Below, piece after piece: positions 1 through 12,180 of a stretch of 64,000 nt of DNA. The stretch's first letter is position 1. The number at the start of each line of letters is the position of its first letter. Position numbers and translations under genes: made by a program. Under the pieces are notes generated by a model. That model made no database searches. It was not told the DNA's origin and saw only the letters and a program-made list of their open reading frames with translations. Location: contig VXBM01000338.1 of the NCBI GenBank assembly GCA_013400155.1, positions 124,001 to 188,000 of the forward strand, read 5' to 3'. The stretch comes from Helopsaltes ochotensis. Its lineage: Eukaryota > Chordata > Aves > Passeriformes > Locustellidae.

Positions 1-2289
1 GTAAGCTCACTCTTTTAGCCACTGTCAAGGGAGAAATACAGAAGAAAAAAAGACTTTTCAAAGACAGCCTGCTGAAAGAAGACTTGGACTATAGTCAAAC
101 AATTCACTCCATGACCACGACCCTAATGTCTTTAAATACACATCATCTCATTTTCCTTTTCTTATTACCAGAAATTATTACTTTTGGAATAAATGCTGTG
201 CAGGAATACAAATTCTGCCTTTGGCTGATACATTCTAAGGCATTGTGCCTTAAATGTCATGTCATGGCTTTATTAAAATGGTAACTTAGCTCAAAGAGTT
301 CATTGCAATTTAACAGGTATTACAGTAAAAGCTGAGTAAACAAGCAACATTAGTATAGGGTACAGCAGTACTGCACGATAAAATATTTTGATATATGAAC
401 AAGGCACTACTAATAAGACAAGGAGGTCTAGATATCAGATAAATGGGTTTTGCCTTAAGCTGTTTAATAAAGTACAAAACCCACACTACACTCTTTAGCT
501 CAAGTTTACATAAGCTGATGGAAAAAAACCCAAACAAACCACACAGGAAAGGAATAAAGTCAAGCAACAGCAATGCCGTTTATGAAGGTCTGAAAGAAAT
601 GGGAAAGTATTTACAGCCTCCAAGTATTACAGGCTCTAAAATAAAAATTTGTGGGGTCTATGATCAGGCCAGACTCAGACTAAAATTCAGCCCAAAGCAA
701 GGTCTTGCAGGCAAGTCCTGCACTTCCACTTTTATTGGTGAGAACAGCTGAGAGTCTCACCTAAAATTTTAAAAGTGGCAATTCTGCAGTTCTTTTCCAC
801 CTCAGAAGGCAGTTCTGCCATACTGTCAAACTTTAGAGCTATCTGTCTGCTTACATATCCCTTCCACACCAATGGTTCTCCTGCATTTGAGCAGTGCTTG
901 AGGACTCTAAACCCAGTAGAAATGCTGCCACCACAGTGAGTACTTTACAAGGGCTGCAGGAGGTAACAATTTAGGATATGCAAGGCCATCAATTGATTGT
1001 TTTACATTTAGCTCCAGTAGGCCATTGTAGCTGCATGCTGAGTCACAGCAGTTACTTTCCAAGCAAGTACTTTCTTAACTGAACATTCCTATGCATTCAA
1101 AAGTAATAATCTCGTTTTTTAATAATCTTGTAAAAGAAAAAGTGGTTTCTTCTTTCAAAAACTATTTCCAACTGTGAGGATGTGTCATGAATTATAAATT
1201 CACTAGGGTAGCTATAGCACAAAAACCAGCCCATATATATTCTTTCCATTCTTGTTTGAAAATTTATTATCAGCTTCTCTGCAGGTACTTTCCAACTTAC
1301 TACCTGCTCTCCTGTTTCCCATAACTAAACCAAATTCACAAGACAGATATTTTCTACTATGAAAAAAACTTCACCTTGCATGGAAGTCGAAGTAGAGCCT
1401 TCTCTTTGCAGCTCTGTAAGGGCTCATTGCATTGGGCCAGAATTTTTCTAATTCCTTTTAACTTATCTAAAGTGCAATATTCCATTCCAATGATAAAAAT
1501 ATTAGTAGATCAATATAGACCAAGTGTTCATCCAAAAAAACCCCACACCCTAGAAGCTATTATTTTGACATTAATTTTTTTAATCCAGCCTTGATAATTT
1601 TGGAAATATCTTCCCAAAACATTCCACAGCTGACCTCTCACGAAAGCCTGTGAGAAATTTGCATGTTGTGACTTTGGAATTAACAATGCATATAAATAGT
1701 ACATTTCCATCACCTCTACATCTGCAGTATCCTGGCATACCCAGCTTGTCACTCAGAATGCCTTCACTTCTAATTAGTTTTATTCAGACACAAAGCAAGC
1801 CAAGCCAACAGAAACTCAGCTGGTCAAGTTCACAGAAGAAAAACACATGCATTTCTAAACAGCCACCATATTGCTGGGCACGTAGGATATTTCTAGTTTT
1901 AGAAACTTCAAATGAACTCTTATAACACAGGCTTATAACACAGAAAATAACAGAATACAGATGTTTCACAGAATCCAACCAGGGAATTTTGTCAGAGAGA
2001 GATTTTGAAAGCTCTGTCATGTCCTAATGCTGAAAAATGTGGATCTTCTCCTCTCATTAGCCATTCAGGTGCTGAGAGGGGCTTCCTCCGGCCATCAGAG
2101 GCGGGATTAAAAGAAAGCTCTAGGGAGCACGAGCAGGTGCAGGCAAACAGGGCTGTGGCACATCTTCGAGGGCATGGCATGGCAGTCTGCATAGGCAGGG
2201 CAAGCAGGCAGGGTTGCAACCGTCCTCCTGCTACTGGGGTATTTATTTTGTGTCAGGGTTTTGTTTGTGTGTTGCTTTTTAGGTTTTTT
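1..2289. other. intergenic, no gene seen
   Basis: AT-rich sequence with short open frames only, none with recognisable protein similarity or convincing splice structure. The part from about 2030 to 2280 is clearly richer in G and C and runs directly into the CR1 copy that follows, so it may be its upstream (5') portion, but I could not match it to coding sequence. Confidence 0.6.
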
Positions 2290-3425
2290 TTTTCCCAGCA
2301 ATGATCTCCAAGGAGGTTCCTGGAGTGTGTGGAGGAGAGCTTCTCGTCACACCTGGTGAGCAAGCCTGCCAAGGGAGGGACTACTACCTGCTGTTTGCAA
2401 ACAGAGATGGGCTGGTGGGAGATGTGGTGGTTGGAGGCCGTCTGGGGCACAGTGACCATGAAATTATAGAGCTTTCAATATTTGGTGAAAGAAGGAGGGG
2501 CATCAATAAAACTTACACAATGGACTTCCAGAGGGTAGACTTTGGCCTATTCAAGAGACTTATTTGGAGAGTACCTTGGGGAAGCAGCCTTTAAAAACAA
2601 AGGAATCCAGGAAGGATGGGCATGTTTCAAAACAGAAATCTTTAAGGTACAGGAACAGACTGTCCCTATGTGCTGAAAGATGAACCAACAAGGAAAACAA
2701 CTGGCCTGGATGGACAAGGAGCTTTTGAAGGAACTAAGGAAAGGAAAGAGGATGTATCACCTTTGGAAGGAGGGTCAGGGATCTCAGGAAATGCTTAAGG
2801 GAGTTGCTAGGGCATGCAGGAAAAAAATTAGAGAGGCAAAAGCCCAATTAGAACTCAATTTGGCCACTTCCGTGAAGGACAATAAAAAATATTTTTATAA
2901 ATGCATTAATGGCAAAAGGAGGGGCAAGGACAACCTCCGTTTTCTATTAGATGCAGAATGGAATTTAGTAACTAAAGATGAGGAAAAGGAAGAGGTCCTT
3001 AACACCTTCTTTGCCTCAATTTTCAACAGAAAGATGGGTTGTCCCCAGGACAACTGGCCACCTGGGTTGGTAGATGGTGTCAGCGAGCAGAATGGCCCTC
3101 CTGTTATCCAGGAAGAGGCAGAGAACTGCTGAGCTGCTTGGATGGTCATAGATCTATGGGACCAGATGGGATCTATCCTAGGGTGATGAGGGAGCTGGCA
3201 GATGAGCTTGCAAAGCCTCTTTCCATCACTTATCATGAGTCCTGGCTCATCGGGGAAGTCCCAGATGAGGGACCTGGAAGCTGGCCAGTATGACACCCAT
3301 CCACAACAAGGACAAGAGGGAGGATCCAGGAAACTACACATCTGTCAGCCTGACCTTGGTGCCCAGCAAGATTATGGAACAGATCATCTTGAGTGCCATC
3401 ACATGGCACCTACAGGGTGGCCAGG
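2290..3425 (+). mobile_element. CR1 LINE, 5' part of a split copy (end of endonuclease to start of RT)
   Basis: Non-LTR retrotransposon of the CR1 family in sense orientation. Frame fragments give the usual CR1 landmarks in order: LLFANRDGLVGDVVVGG and LGHSDHE (end of endonuclease domain) near 2390-2460, the linker around KAQLELNLATSVKDNKK near 2850-2890, LLDAEWNLVTKDEEKEEVLN near 2945-3005, and GPDGIYPRVMRELADEL near 3160-3210. Frameshifts separate these pieces, so it cannot make protein. The copy lacks the start of ORF2 and is interrupted at 3425 by a solo LTR; the rest resumes at 4326 in the same orientation. Confidence 0.93.
3421..3425. repeat. left target-site duplication of the solo LTR
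   Basis: CCAGG directly before the LTR; the matching five bases after it are CCATG (4321-4325), one mismatch. A 5-bp duplication is usual for ERVL-type and many other class III insertions, but a degraded 6-bp duplication cannot be excluded. Confidence 0.55.
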
Positions 3426-4320
3426 TGTCATGATCCAGTTATTAAAGTTATTAGAAATGCCTCTGCCCGAATTTAGATGTGAATGAGACCATATGCCAGT
3501 TACAATAGTACGGGTTTTATTTGATAGTAAATATGAGAGAGGAGAGAACAAGCAACAGAAAAAATAGGAAAGAGGTGGGGGGTGGGGGGGCGTGGACAGA
3601 AAGAAAGGGACAAAGACAGAATAAAGAAAATATCATCACTCTGTGGATCCCAATGATGTTCCATTGGTGCTCTCCAGCTGGTCATCTTGGTGGTGAAGGT
3701 CTCCCCAGAAAGCATAGAATCCTGTGGGTTAATATACACTCAAGCCAGGTAGGAAAACCCAGGCACCTCCCTGAGCAGTGTTTGCTATTATCTCTTACAA
3801 CAGACTCTGCATTTATTGTATCACATGCACTGCAAGGCCTTAGGAATGATTGTGGGGAGTGCTTTGGGGGGCCTTTGATGGATCACGATACCCCCTAGCT
3901 GCCTCTCACGTGAATGTCCCATGGATGTGGCCTTCCCAGGGGTGGGAGTTTTACATGCGGGCCAGTTTGTGTAAGAGAGGATGGGTCATTGCCTCTAAAC
4001 AGAGGTTAAACCCGAAACCTCCTCCCCCCACCCCTCTTTTGGGGGCAGGGTCTGGTCTCCCCCACCCCAAACCCAGAGAGGAGAGAGTTTCTGTTGCATT
4101 TGGCTCTCTTGCGGATGCATCCTTTCCCTCAGCCTTGTTCATTTCTCCCCAGGCCTGAGATGAATGAAGAGGTTCCTCTTTATCTAATCTCAGCAGTTTG
4201 ATTTACAGTCCAAAGTTCTTCAAGGAGGTTGTTGTGGTTGTAGCTTCTTTATACAGTTTTTGCTATAATGAGCAAAATTTTCTATCAATGTTTAAGGCAT
4301 AAACTGTTCAGTCTCTGACA
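3426..4320 (-). mobile_element. solo LTR of an endogenous retrovirus, nested in CR1
   Basis: An 895-bp block that breaks the CR1 frame. It begins TGTCA and ends TGACA, the short terminal inverted repeat typical of retroviral LTRs, and is flanked by near-identical 5-bp sequences. Read on the minus strand it has an AATAAA signal at 3521-3516, about 90 bp before its 3' end, which fits R/U5; hence the minus orientation. A homopurine and C-rich tract lies near 3560-3620. No gag, pol or env remnants are present, so this is a recombined solo LTR. The family is not named from sequence alone; the 5-bp duplication suggests an ERVL-like element. Confidence 0.75.
3516..3521 (-). promoter_or_regulatory. 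LTR polyadenylation signal AATAAA
   Basis: TTTATT on the plus strand, i.e. AATAAA in the LTR orientation, located close to the LTR 3' end as expected at the R/U5 junction. It would act only if the LTR is transcribed. Confidence 0.5.
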
Positions 4321-4325
4321 CCATG

Positions 4326-5545
4326 GCATCAGACCCAGCCAACACGGGTTTAGGAGGGGCACGTTATGCTTTAACCAACCTGATCTCCTTTTATGATCAG
4401 GTGATCCATCTGGTGGATGTGGGAAAGGCTGGGGATGTTGTCTACCCGCACCCCAGCAAAGCTTTTGACAGCACACTCCTGGAAAAGCTGGCAGGCCATG
4501 GCTGGGACAGGAGCACTCTTTGCTGGGTTAGGAACTGGTTTCATGGCCAGGCCCAGAGAGTGGTGGTGAGCGGTGCTGCGTCCAGCTGGGGGCCAGGCAC
4601 CAGTGGTGTCCTCAGGGGTCTGTGCTGGGGCAGCTCTGTTTAATATCTTCATTGATGATCTGAATGAGAGGATTTGAGTCCACCATCAGTAAATTTACAG
4701 GCACCATGCTGCGAGTGTGTGTCTATCTGTTGGAGGGTAGGAGGGCTCTGCAAAGGGACCTGGAGAGGCTGGATAGATGTGCGGAGTCCAATAAGATGAA
4801 TTTAACAAGTCCAAGTGCCAAGTCTTGCACTTTAGCCACAACAACCCCCTGCAGTGCTACAGTGGGACAGAGTGCCTAGGCAGAAAGGGATCTGAAGGCA
4901 CTGGTGACAAGAGCTGAACATGAGCCAGCCGTGTGCCCTGGTGGCCATGGAGGCCGACGGCATCCTGGCCTGGATCAGGAATAGTGTGGCCAGCAGGAGC
5001 AGGGAGTTCATTCTTCCCCTGGCACTGGTGAGGCCACACCTCGAGTGCTGTGTCCAGCTCTGGGTCCCTCAGTTCGGGAAGGACATTGAGATGCTTGAGC
5101 GTGTCCAGAGGAGGCAACAAGGCTGGTGAGGGGCTTGGAACACAAGCCCTGTGAAGAATGACTGAGGGAGCTGGGGTTGTTTAGCCTGGAGAAAAGGAGA
5201 CTCAGAGGTGACCTTAGCACTCTCCACAACCTCCTGAAAGGTGGCTGGAGCCAGGTGGGGGTGGATCTCTTCTCACAGGCAAACACTGACAGAATGAGAG
5301 GACACAGTCTTAAGCTGCCCCAGGGGAAGTTTAGATTACACATGAGGAAAAAATTCCTCACTGCAAGAGTGGTTGGGCACTGGAATCATCTACCCTGGGA
5401 GGTGGTGGAGTCACCATCCCTGGACACATTTAGAGTAAGACTGGACATGGCACTCAGTGCCAGGGTTGAGGAGGTGTTAGGTCATAGGCTGGATTTGATG
5501 ATCTCAAAGGTTTTTTGCAACCTAGTTCATTCTGTGATTCTGCTA
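4326..5545 (+). mobile_element. CR1 LINE, 3' part of the split copy (RT to 3' tail)
   Basis: Continues the CR1 interrupted at 3425. Visible landmarks are LTNLISFYDQVIHLVDVGKA near 4370-4430, the palm region near 4450-4660, the segment [17 protein letters not shown] near 4960-5010, LERVQRR near 5095-5115, [13 protein letters not shown] near 5180-5215 and [17 protein letters not shown] near 5380-5430. It ends in the family's typical 3' end: a GATGATCTCAAAGG-type block followed by ATTCTGTGATTCTG-like short repeats near 5525-5540. Multiple frameshifts, and the FADD catalytic motif is destroyed (4691-4711), so the copy is dead. Confidence 0.93.
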
Positions 5546-8500
5546 TCACCAAGGAAAAGACTTGTCATGCTCTCATTATAAAAGTATGAGAAATTACAAA
5601 GTAATAAATAGTTAAATGGTAGCCATAGTATATTGCTTTGAGCAAAACTTTATATAAAACAGAACGTCTGAGAAAGCCTAGCTCTGCTAATGTTCTCATT
5701 TAAAAATCAAATTTCTTTCCACTTTTCTCAGAGTAAAATTTATTATTTTCTTGAGAATACTTGATGTTTATTTCCCACCTCAACTTTATTAATGAACCAT
5801 ATCTAATAAGGCCAAAGTAAGCAAGTGTAGCTTCTATATTACCAGCTGTGACTGGACTCTGCTGTTTATAGAATCTGGTTCAGTAGGAATGTTGCAAATA
5901 CTGTGGCACTGCAGAGCCCAGATGCAGTAGCTTTTTTAAAAAAATCCCAGGTAAGTCTTCTTTGTGAGTTTCCACATCAGCTCTTCTGTAAACTGCAAAT
6001 TCATCCTTCAAGTGAGATCAAATATCGTATTAGCAACCAAGTAAAAAAGCAAGAATGTGGAAGCAGCACCTCTCCCCACAAGAGACACTTTGAAATGTGC
6101 TATAACCGCAGATTAGAAGTAATAAACACCAAATTAGAAGGGGCAGCAATCTTCTTTTCTATTGCAGTGTTTTAATTGGGAAGAAGAGGAGGAACGGAGG
6201 GGATATTTGGAAACAGGAATAGTTTCAATACTCTAAGTTTTAAATTAGTCTGTAGCTCAGAAATACAAGTGATGTAAGTGGGCTTATACCTAAAAAGTTT
6301 ACTTGAAATTTCAGGAGGTATTTTTATGTTGCCTCTGTGAGCCAGGCCAAGTCAATACCAGGCCAAAAAAGGACAAATTTTATATTTGTGAGGGAGAATA
6401 GGAAGTCTTCTTATTTTTCCCTAGGTGAGCAGGGGAATACAAGGACCAAGAAGACTCTTGTTTCACCTACAATGTACCTCCACCCCTTTTCTACCCAACA
6501 ATAAAAATGTCATAAAAGATAATAATTGTAGCAAATAGTCCTAAAACTCTTGATCCTTAAAATGCCTCTATACCAGAAGAAAAGATTTGAAATTGTGTTT
6601 CAATTTTGAAGTCTTCCAAGTGAGATTCAGGAACTACAAACAAATAAACCTGAAAACCACAATTCTTCAAAACAACATTAGATGAGCCAAAGAATCAGCA
6701 AAGCTTCTGTCAAGGGGATTCACAGCTCCCAGATTTCTACATTTTAGGAAAGAACCAAGAAGCAGATGGGCAAAGAAGATCCAGCTGATAACAGTCTGCT
6801 CATACGCTGAAGGCCCTTCAAAATGATTTGTAAGGAGAACAACCAATTATGAGAAGAATTTCACATGGTTTAAATAAAGGTGGCAATAATAAATAATAAC
6901 GAAATGTTAAAAGACAAAATAGCAGCCATTTTTTCACCTACTCTAACCCCTCAATGGAGTGAAGGACCTTGCAATCCCATACATTCATAATCAATCTAGG
7001 AAAAACAAAGGAAAAGGCGACCCTAGGACAACCACACATAACTGAGATATGCCCCATTTTTGTCAAATTTTTTTCAGCTACTTATAAACATTTGAATTCT
7101 GAATAAGAAAGAACATACAAAAATTTGAAGAAGAGAGAACATTGTGGAGGGAGGACACACACAAAGAAAAAACTTCCTCCGAATGTTCAGTGGAAAAAGT
7201 AACTGTGAAGGAAAGGTTTGAAATCAGAATAAATGCAGTCCTCCAGTGAAATTCTCATTCAAAAATACACCCTTTCAGTGCTGAAAAAACAACCAAACAA
7301 ACAACCAACCAAAACCCACTGAGAGAAAGAACCAAGAAAGAAAGATGAGAGAACCACCAAACAAAGGACAAAAAACTTGTTTTCAAACTAAAAGGAGCAA
7401 AACAAAGCTTTCCTTTAACTTCACATTTAACTGAAATTGCAGTAGTCCCAATACAAAACCCTCTTTGCATCCAAGAAAGTGACCAAGACAAGATGAAACA
7501 ACTTCCAGAAGTTACACTTGAAAGATATAAGACTGTGGGAAGCTACTGTCCAGAGAGAGATATACAGAAGGCTGAGGAGAAAGAGGGAAATCAAGCATGG
7601 AGAAGAACAACACAATACAAGGATCATCACAGCACTTTTCTTCATTCTGTAGATTCATGACGAACACTTGCTGCCATTTGCCAAAGACTGGGTCTCCAGT
7701 GAACCCCAGGTCCAGCTTAAAGCCTTCAAATACTTCCAGAAGTGACTGCACAGATTAAAATACAACACAGACAAGCAGGTGTTTGAAGCACTCGTCCAAC
7801 CAATAGTGCAGCTCATAGCACATCTAATTTCAGTTTGAAGGACACTTCAGCACGTTACATCAGTACTTTTGTGCAGTGCAGGAACTCAAGAATACAGTGG
7901 TCTAGCATTTCATTTCCCTGACATACTGAGACTACTATGTATTATCAGCATAATCTACATTGCCCTAAGTAACAATATATCAGTGCCACCTTAAAACATC
8001 TATACGGAAATTACTGTATTTTTAGTATAAACTAAGAATTATTGAAGGAAAAGGTCATGATGCATAAATGGTGAATCTGCTCAAAAATCAAAACTTCTAG
8101 AATTAGTACAGCATTTTTTGAGACTAAAATCCTGGTTTGCACTGGAAAATTTTGAATTCTAAACTACAACAATTTTATTTTGCTTGCCCTGTTAAAACAT
8201 TAAGCAGACCTTCACTTCTTGCTCATACTTGGCAAGAACTTTTGTTAAACATCAAAGCTTCTGTCAGTCTTAGTGGTGTGAGCAAGGGAATACTATCAGA
8301 AACTGAAAACTGCAAAAAAAAGTAGTTCCTACTAAAAACACTAAAGAAACTTCATTGCATATAAATAATATAAGAACATATCAATATTGAGATCAAAATT
8401 CTAATTATGCAGAAATATTCTGCTGAAACAATAAGATCTGACAGGAAAGGTCAGAGAGTTCATGAAATAATAGGGCCTCAGGATGGAAATAATAAATAAT

Positions 8501-11500
8501 ACACAGATTTATACATTATTATGCAGCTTTGTACAATAAGGCACTTTGTAGAAGAATTGATCATGACACTACATGAGAAAGTCATAAACCATCAATCTGG
8601 CATCAAAATGAGAGATTATGATTTTTTTGGAGAATATTCAGATGTGAGCCACATAAGTGTTCTGGGAAATGTAGTATAAAATATCCCCCAGCTAAACTAT
8701 TAATGTTGAGGTGAAAGTCATGGAAGTCATTCTGAAAAGGTGAGTAATTGCCATAACGAGGAAGATTGGCACAACCACTTTTAACCATTGAGGCTACTAT
8801 TAATGTATTTGCATTCTAAAACTCTCTGCACAAAATACTGGACTAACATATGTACTTCTTATCAATGAGCATCTTCACAAGTTCACTCTTTTTCCTCAAC
8901 TATTATAACACAGGAATGGCAAACAGAAGAATACATGTCACCTGCCTGTCACTGCACAATTCCTGCTATTAGGTTCTAAAACCACCATGTATTAAGCATT
9001 ATGAGAATCTACCTCAATACAAAGATTTTATTGCCTGCCCGTGCTAAAATACTCATTTTAATTGGAGAGAACTGTTGGCAATGCAAATATAGGGTCACAA
9101 ATACAAGCACTAAGAAAAGTTTAGTTGCTCTGATGTCCTGTACATTGTATTAGACATCAGTATCTTTTTTTTTCTCCTCCAAGTCAGACTCCTTAGAATC
9201 TATTTATCTTAACAAGGCAGATTTGAATAGCTGAACAGGTTTAATTAAGTTGATCAACTCATATCGAAGTATTTTTTTATTCTGACCTCCCATATTTTTA
9301 AAATGTCAAAAGTACCTGCATGACAATAGGTTTTTATTTTTGGATAGGCAAAGGAGCAATTATGTTAGTCATTTTAATATAAAGCAGTACCTCGCAAAAA
9401 CAAAAAGGCAGAGTTGAAAAATGTTAAACAAAACTCTGTAATATAAAATTCTGTCTTGACATTTCAGAAAATGGCAAATTTTAAGAAGTGACAACCATCA
9501 CCCCCAACTACTCCTTACAAAGCTACCTATTTAAAAGATTTAGGATAACTCAAGTATTTTCTGTGAAGTCACCATAACATCTTGAAGGCACTGGCATCAG
9601 AAGCACAGTGACACAGGAAAAGTTAGCTTACAACAGAGCCTGGCCACTTGACAGAGTGACTGGATGTAAGCACTGCAGTGATCACAGCCTTGAACCAGTT
9701 TGCCTTCTAGAACCATGCGTAACTACTTTCTTAGGACTTCAGATCAGCTTTTATAAAAATTTCCAGTCACCTCCTACTTCATCATTCTTCTCAAAGGGGT
9801 GGTTTCCTCCCATGAATCCCAGAACAGGAAATGGCAAAATAATCATCTGTACTCAATGTGAGGTAACAGCATATTCCCTATGCTTTTAGAGGTAAACATG
9901 ACTAAACACAGCTACCGAGGTAAATAAAGCTTTCCAGAAAGTGGAAATGGGATGTTATTAGTGTAAAACAAGAAGGCAGTTCCTCTTCCCCTCTCTAGAT
10001 TTTGCTAGGTAGGGAAAAGACTACAAAGTATACTGACAAAGATGCACTATGTAGTCACATTCTAAAACATGATGAGTGCATAAGAGACTTACATTATTAG
10101 ATTATCTCCTTTAGAGCTGTAATTTTTGGCTGACAGATGACTGTACTTTCATTGAGTCATCCCCTAACTCTGATGCAGCTTTTTGTTCTCTACAAATACA
10201 CCTTTTCCCTCTGGCCAAAGGCAGTTTTCTTTTATGCTGCAGTTTTATCTCTATTCCCTGCAGTTCCTGACAATGGGTTTTTGAGACAATATTGTTTAAA
10301 ACATCTCACATAGTGCAGATAATTATGAGCTTACACAAGTCTGTGTTGTCCATATCTATCCATTTATTCAAACACATACCAAAATCAGTAGGGTGCACTA
10401 ACAAGATCCAACTGAGCGTGTACGAATGTTATTATACCTCCCCTAGAATAAACATCTACTGCTGTGAACAATTCAGAGTCTTTAAATGCCATCAGCATGC
10501 AAGAAAATAGAAAATTACAAATCAATGTATACCACAGATTTAAGTGTATTTTCCAGCTGCCAAAATAAATTACTCTCATATGCACAACAGAGAACATCTG
10601 AAACAAATGAAGCCATGCAAATGCCTGATTGAGTGAAGTATACAGCATGCAAAGACTCCCTAACATTAGAACACTGAATGTGTCACTTTTTGGAAGCAGT
10701 GCAGCCAAACAACTATTGTAATTCACTACTACTACTACTACTATTTACAATAATATTTCTTATCTATTCTTCAGAGCATTTTCTCTAGCACCACAATGAT
10801 TTATCATGTTTCCATCTTATCAGAAATTTGCTGCTGCAATGCACATCTTGCTTTTTATTTTAAAAAATCATTTATTCCTTACTACCTGCTAGAATCATCT
10901 CTAAGCTATCACCGGCATTGCATATTACTTAAGGTTAATCTACTTACTGCAATTTACATCCCTTATGCCATACTATTGGGCTTCAACATAAAATGGACTA
11001 TTCTTGTCCATCACCTATAAGAAATACTGTATAATTCTGTCATATTACAGTTGTGCCTCATTTAACCTCATCACATACATAATCGACTGTCTGTCCCTTG
11101 GCTACCTTCAGATGCTGCACACATCAATTTCAAAATCAGTGTAGATTTTTTTTTTAATTCTGGAGGAGGACTTTCTAATAACATCTAAGAATGCTTACAA
11201 TTTTTCAGCCTTGGGGCTGCTTTTTTTTTTTAATCAAATTATTTAACATTTCATCGTGTGCTGTGCAGAACGGTTAGAAGAATACCCAAGCTAACACTTT
11301 GCTTCCAGATCCCCAATTGTATCAACACAGTCCTATACAAACACATGAGCCCTATGTTGCCATAGCTATACTTTTCCTTGAGCCTGCACACAGTTCTACA
11401 AATCTGCACTAAGGAACCACCTTGCCAAAGGTTTGGCTGCTAAGAGCTTAATACAAATTATGAGATTTTCCAAACCCCATAATAAAAATAATACTTGGGA

Positions 11501-12059
11501 TTACTCCCCCAATTTTAATTTGAGATTACTACTCAAGCTTTTTTGAGGTTTTTAAGTGAAACAGAACATTCTGAATCTATCCAGCTTCACGTGGTACAGA
11601 AAACTGAGCAGTTCTAAGGGAGAACTAGATAAAAACATTGTCATGCTACCAAAGATAATTATCTAAGTCATTTGCAGAGCAGGGACAATGAAGAGTTTTA
11701 AAATCTATGCAAATTGTTGGTTCTCTGATGAAGATCTGCTGGCAAAAAAAAAATTCAAAGTAATCTCTTGCTTCAAATTAGCTAAGCAGTTGTTCCAACC
11801 ATAATAATGAAACAATAGGAAGTGGAATACAAACCAATTTCTATGCAATCCTTAGAAGCTAAGTCCAACTCTGACCTCACTTGAACATTTTACAGTGGGA
11901 CCACCCCAACTCTTCCACCCAAAGAAAGTTTCTTTATATATCCCATAAAAATTCATGCAGCAGGATATAGAAACATTGGGATTGACTCAGGTATAATGAA
12001 AACAAGGAGCCTGAAATAGATAGGAACTGCAAGAGGGTAGATGGATTGCTATAGAAAAA
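5546..12059. other. intergenic, no gene seen
   Basis: AT-rich unique-looking sequence. The longest open frames (for example 7255-7751 minus) lie in A-rich low-complexity DNA and look like chance. A short CTA-type trinucleotide repeat is at 10725-10742. No recognisable exon, RNA gene or large repeat. Confidence 0.6.
10725..10742 (+). repeat. (ACT)6 microsatellite
   Basis: Six uninterrupted ACT units, followed by a degenerate ATT. Too short to be called more than a simple repeat; possibly polymorphic. Confidence 0.9.
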
Positions 12060-12180
12060 GCTGTTTAGAGCATGGTGCTAAATAACACCAAGGTCACAGG
12101 TTCACTCCATTCAATCTAGTCCACTTAAGAGTTGGACTTGATCCTTGTGAGTCCCTTCCAACTCAGAACATTCAGTGAAA
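12060..12180 (+). mobile_element. tRNA-Ile-derived SINE with CR1-like tail (TguSINE1-like)
   Basis: The 5' part reads like tRNA-Ile: TTTAGAGCATGGTGCTAAAT, then AACACCAAGGTCACAGG and a pol III B box GGTTCACTCC at 12099-12108. The A-box end of the head is truncated, and an extra A follows the anticodon region. The 3' part (about 12130-12175) has TTGGACTTGAT, then GTCCCTTCCAACTCA and an ATTC-type end, which is the tail shared with CR1 LINEs. A tRNA-Ile head plus CR1 tail is the known structure of TguSINE1 of songbirds, mobilised in trans by CR1. Non-coding; probably inactive because the A box is missing. Confidence 0.7.

Noticed and set aside
2680..3132. 150-codon frame that looks like a gene
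   Set aside because: It is the CR1 ORF2 linker region, part of a dead LINE copy, not a host gene.
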